Source: Holosporales bacterium (GTDB lineage: Bacteria > Pseudomonadota > Alphaproteobacteria > RUG11792). Taken from it: a DNA stretch of 7,249 nucleotides. Location: contig JAISID010000021.1 of the NCBI GenBank assembly GCA_031262205.1, forward strand, positions 1 to 7,249, given 5' to 3'. Below, piece by piece: positions 5,809-7,249 of this stretch. The position numbers and the translations under genes are program-made. How positions within the stretch are numbered: the stretch's first letter is position 1; each line of letters opens with the position of its first letter. The notes under the pieces were generated by a model, which saw only the letters and a program-made list of their open reading frames with translations, searched no databases and was not told the origin of the DNA.

Positions 5809-6602
5809 CCAAGAAAATAAGCGACGAAATATTGCTGCCCTTTTCCCGTGATTTTTGCGGTTTTAGAAATCGTAACGCGTCCGTCTGAGTGAGTGATCGC
5901 CGTTTCTTTAATCTTGAATAAACCTAATTTCATGGCTTTCTGCGTCGGCGTGTTGTAATCCGTTCTGTTGCTTCTTATGAGAAACCCCTCTTGTCGTAGG
6001 CGTTCGAACAGGCGATTCTGCCCGATATCAACGCCGTTTCCCTTCAGAATTTTCGCTAACTCGCCGATCAAAATTGCGTCGTCTGAAACCGCAACCGCGT
6101 CTGCGAATATCACTTTTGGCTTGTCGCTCTCAATTTGCGTTCGCAACCGTTCTGTCTGATTGCGTTCTTCTTTGAGCGTCGTTAGCAACTTGATCCACGC
6201 GTCGGGGTCGTTCATGATCTCCTCAAGCTTAGAAGACGTAACATACGCTCCGTGTTTCCGAATCGACGGCAGCACATAGTCGAAAATCCACCGTTCAAAA
6301 CGAGCGGCTTTTTCTTTGATAGTGGAATTGCGGCTTTGATCAGCAGCTTTGACAATTAGGCGGTATATATCACCTTCAGTAATTACATTCGTTTCTTGAA
6401 TTCCACCCGAAGAAGGTATTCCCAACTTACACATACCTTTGCAGTGATCAATTATCGCTCTACTTGGACTTGCGTAACCCAATGCTCGAGCAATATCTAC
6501 ACCAACAGCGTAAGGTTTACCGTCTATTTCAACAGCTCGAATGTTTCCGAATTCTGCATTGTTGAATATTTTCAATTTATTTTTATCGTTAATTTGTTGC
6601 AT
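5778..6602 (-). CDS. Phage antirepressor, BRO-N plus KilAC (ANT) domains
   Basis: A 274-residue protein. The BRO-N domain spans about residues 10-120: I-R-A-V-E-I-D-G-K-P-Y-A-V-G-V-D-I-A-R-A-L-G-Y, then V-I-T-E-G-D-I-Y-R-L-I and F-E-R-W-I-F-D-Y-V-L-P-S-I-R-K-H-G. After a helical linker (about 122-158) comes a KilAC/ANT domain (about 160-265) with D-D-A-I-L-I-G-E-L-A-K-I-L, I-G-Q-N-R-L-F-E-R-L-R, P-T-Q-K-A-M and I-T-G-K-G-Q-Q-Y-F. The gene is full length. In temperate phages such proteins relieve repression during induction or superinfection; others are late-expressed DNA-binding proteins. ATG 6602 is preceded by TGGAG (6610-6614) at 7 nt and overlaps the upstream gene's stop by 14 nt; the 3' end overlaps the exonuclease start by 14 nt. 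Placement between replication/recombination genes rather than beside a repressor is notable; no repressor gene is in view. Confidence 0.9.
   Translation of the reverse strand: MQQINDKNKLKIFNNAEFGNIRAVEIDGKPYAVGVDIARALGYASPSRAIIDHCKGMCKLGIPSSGGIQETNVITEGDIYRLIVKAADQSRNSTIKEKAARFERWIFDYVLPSIRKHGAYVTSSKLEEIMNDPDAWIKLLTTLKEERNQTERLRTQIESDKPKVIFADAVAVSDDAILIGELAKILKGNGVDIGQNRLFERLRQEGFLIRSNRTDYNTPTQKAMKLGLFKIKETAITHSDGRVTISKTAKITGKGQQYFVAYFLGKNGGDNAAN
5797..5801 (-). promoter_or_regulatory. Strong ribosome binding site of the exonuclease gene
   Basis: GGAGG lies 5 nt upstream of ATG 5791 and inside the last codons of the antirepressor. It is the best Shine-Dalgarno in the window and rules against the TTG at 5812 as start. 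Confidence 0.7.
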
Positions 6603-6620
6603 TTTTAGACTCCATTTTTT
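6585..6620 (-). repeat. Gene-junction repeat, copy 1 (small protein/antirepressor)
   Basis: On the minus strand AAAAAA-T-GGAG, six or seven variable bases, then AATGCA-A-C-A-AATTAACGAT. It matches 5808-5774. The start of the downstream protein (M-Q-Q-I-N-D versus M-Q-R-I-N-D) and the end of the upstream one (N-A-T-N versus N-A-A-N) are both encoded by the shared part. Confidence 0.6.
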
Positions 6621-6834
6621 CGCGAATTCTTCTTTTAAAAGATTTTCGCTCTTGTTTTTCGTTTTTTAATTCCCAAAAAATTCTTTTCACGGCGGTTGGC
6701 TCGATTGCGGCAAAATCGCATACAGTGTGAAAATCGAGGCTTTCATCTGAAATCCAGTTGATCGCTTGTCGCTTTTCTATAAATTCCTTGCCCACAGCGT
6801 CCAAAATTGCCCGCTCGATCACCGCCCGCCACAT
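6589..6834 (-). CDS. Small conserved phage protein of unknown function
   Basis: An 81-residue protein read from ATG 6834, which has GGAG (6843-6846) 8 nt upstream. The ATG at 6852 would add six residues but lacks a comparable site. The N-terminal part M-W-R-A-V-I-E-R-A-I-L-D-A-V, then A-I-N-W-I, then D-F-H-T-V-C-D-F-A-A-I-E-P-T-A-V-K-R-I, resembles small proteins often found in phage replication/recombination regions: an aromatic N-terminal helix and a 'DF-x-x-VC-x-x-A' segment with an HTH-like look. The C-terminus is strongly basic (K-S-F-K-R-R-I-R-E-K), so nucleic acid binding is plausible but unproven. Function is not known to me. It lies 24 nt after the DUF669-like gene and overlaps the antirepressor by 14 nt, so it belongs to the same operon. 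Confidence 0.6.
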   Translation of the reverse strand: MWRAVIERAILDAVGKEFIEKRQAINWISDESLDFHTVCDFAAIEPTAVKRIFWELKNEKQERKSFKRRIREKMESKNATN

Positions 6835-6842
6835 TTTTATTT

Positions 6843-6846
6843 CTCC
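6843..6846 (-). promoter_or_regulatory. Ribosome binding site choosing the start of the small phage protein
   Basis: GGAG lies 8 nt upstream of ATG 6834. It sits inside the six codons that would be added by starting at ATG 6852, which argues for the shorter protein. Confidence 0.5.
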
Positions 6847-6858
6847 GCGCATCTCATC

Positions 6859-7249
6859 TCACAAGCTCCACGGTATGTCTTGGCTTGTCATATACTCTTT
6901 GTATGCGAGATGTTCTGGCGTGATTACTGAAACAACCCTGTTTTTATCCTGATAAACGCCGCTTCTGTCGCTTTCGATTCCGATTTTGATTACAACGTCA
7001 AGGTTGTTGAGCTCTTCAAACGAGTTAATCTTTCTGGCGTTCATCGCGGCTTCAGACATGTCTTTTGGATTTACGTTTTTCGCGGATTCAAGAATCGCTC
7101 GAATGCGAGCTTTGCCCATGTTGACCCACACGTCGCTGCCGGAAATTCCGATCTTGTCGAAGACTTTCCGTTTCGCGTATTGTCCTTCAAGAATTATGAA
7201 TTCGCAGTTCAGATACGCCGAATCGCCGTTTTTGCTTCTCGTTATGAAT
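6859..7249 (-). CDS. DUF669-like phage ssDNA-binding/recombination protein (N-terminus outside window)
   Basis: The minus-strand frame is open from the window end to TGA 6861-6859, giving at least 129 residues. The GTG at 7131 is internal. The visible part begins S-K-N-G-D-S-A-Y-L-N-C-E-F-I-I-L-E-G-Q-Y-A-K-R-K-V-F-D-K. It continues with W-V-N-M-G-K-A-R-I-R-A-I-L-E-S-A, then F-E-E-L-N-N-L-D-V-V-I-K-I-G-I-E, D-K-N-R-V-V-S-V-I-T-P-E. This follows the DUF669 plan (T/S-K-x-G-x-x-Y-L-x-x-x-F-x-x-x-x-G-x-x-x-x-R-K-x-F/W, a central A-x-x-A-I helix, a 'L-x-x-L-x-V-x-V-x-I' strand pair). Such proteins are thought to bind ssDNA alongside phage exonucleases and annealases. Its place at the head of the visible operon and the exonuclease downstream agree with this. 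The family name is by eye and moderately secure. Confidence 0.6.
   Translation of the reverse strand, partial: FITRSKNGDSAYLNCEFIILEGQYAKRKVFDKIGISGSDVWVNMGKARIRAILESAKNVNPKDMSEAAMNARKINSFEELNNLDVVIKIGIESDRSGVYQDKNRVVSVITPEHLAYKEYMTSQDIPWSL

Noticed and set aside
5789..5812. TTG 5812 as start of the exonuclease
   Set aside because: ATG 5791 has a near-ideal GGAGG and the seven extra residues add no conserved sequence.
1..7249. CRISPR array, tRNA or rRNA genes
   Set aside because: No regularly spaced repeats and no tRNA-like or rRNA sequence was seen on either strand.

Overview
The window looks like one end of a prophage or prophage-derived island. Nearly all genes are on the minus strand and read right to left. 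The gene set is a DUF669-like ssDNA-binding protein, a BRO/KilAC antirepressor, a Cas4/RecB-like exonuclease, a DUF927-type primase/helicase remnant, DUF2924, a large serine recombinase and a recombinase-associated HTH protein. From family knowledge, this order is most familiar from alphaproteobacterial prophages. Composition is moderately AT-rich, starts include TTG, and GGAG Shine-Dalgarno sites are common, so a Gram-negative, possibly host-associated alphaproteobacterium is a reasonable but unproven guess.

Layout. At 1-303 (+) is the C-terminal end of an Rpn-family PD-(D/E)XK nuclease/transposase, probably host or another mobile element. It converges on the phage block with only 14 nt between. 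At 318-2419 (-) is a tight cassette DUF2924 -> serine recombinase -> HTH protein. At 2386-2733 (-) lies a decayed C-terminal piece of a DUF927-type replication protein carrying two homopolymer frameshifts. At 2730-5218 (-) is an AT-rich two-gene operon: a predicted PD-(D/E)XK (DUF4297/Cap4-like) nuclease, then an SMC/ABC-type ATPase. The two overlap by ATGA. At 5219-5359 is an AT-rich leader with a possible promoter. At 5360-7249 (-) are a truncated exonuclease, the antirepressor, a small phage protein and the partial DUF669-like protein, chained by short overlaps or gaps.

Interpretation. The nuclease-ATPase pair has the architecture of Lamassu or ABC-three-component anti-phage modules. It sits exactly between two broken phage genes: an exonuclease cut off after its catalytic motifs and a primase of which only the tail remains. 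It therefore appears to have replaced the middle of a phage replication/recombination module. A bipartite sequence (ATTACAGATT + TTCGGTTAA) occurs in inward-facing inverted orientation at 2420-2438 and 5327-5351, bracketing the cargo plus the primase remnant. This hints at how the cargo arrived or was rearranged. A second repeat, about 36 bp including a Shine-Dalgarno site and a 14-nt gene overlap, occurs at two gene junctions of the phage module.

No tRNA, rRNA or CRISPR array was seen. All family assignments come from reading motifs by eye, not from database searches.
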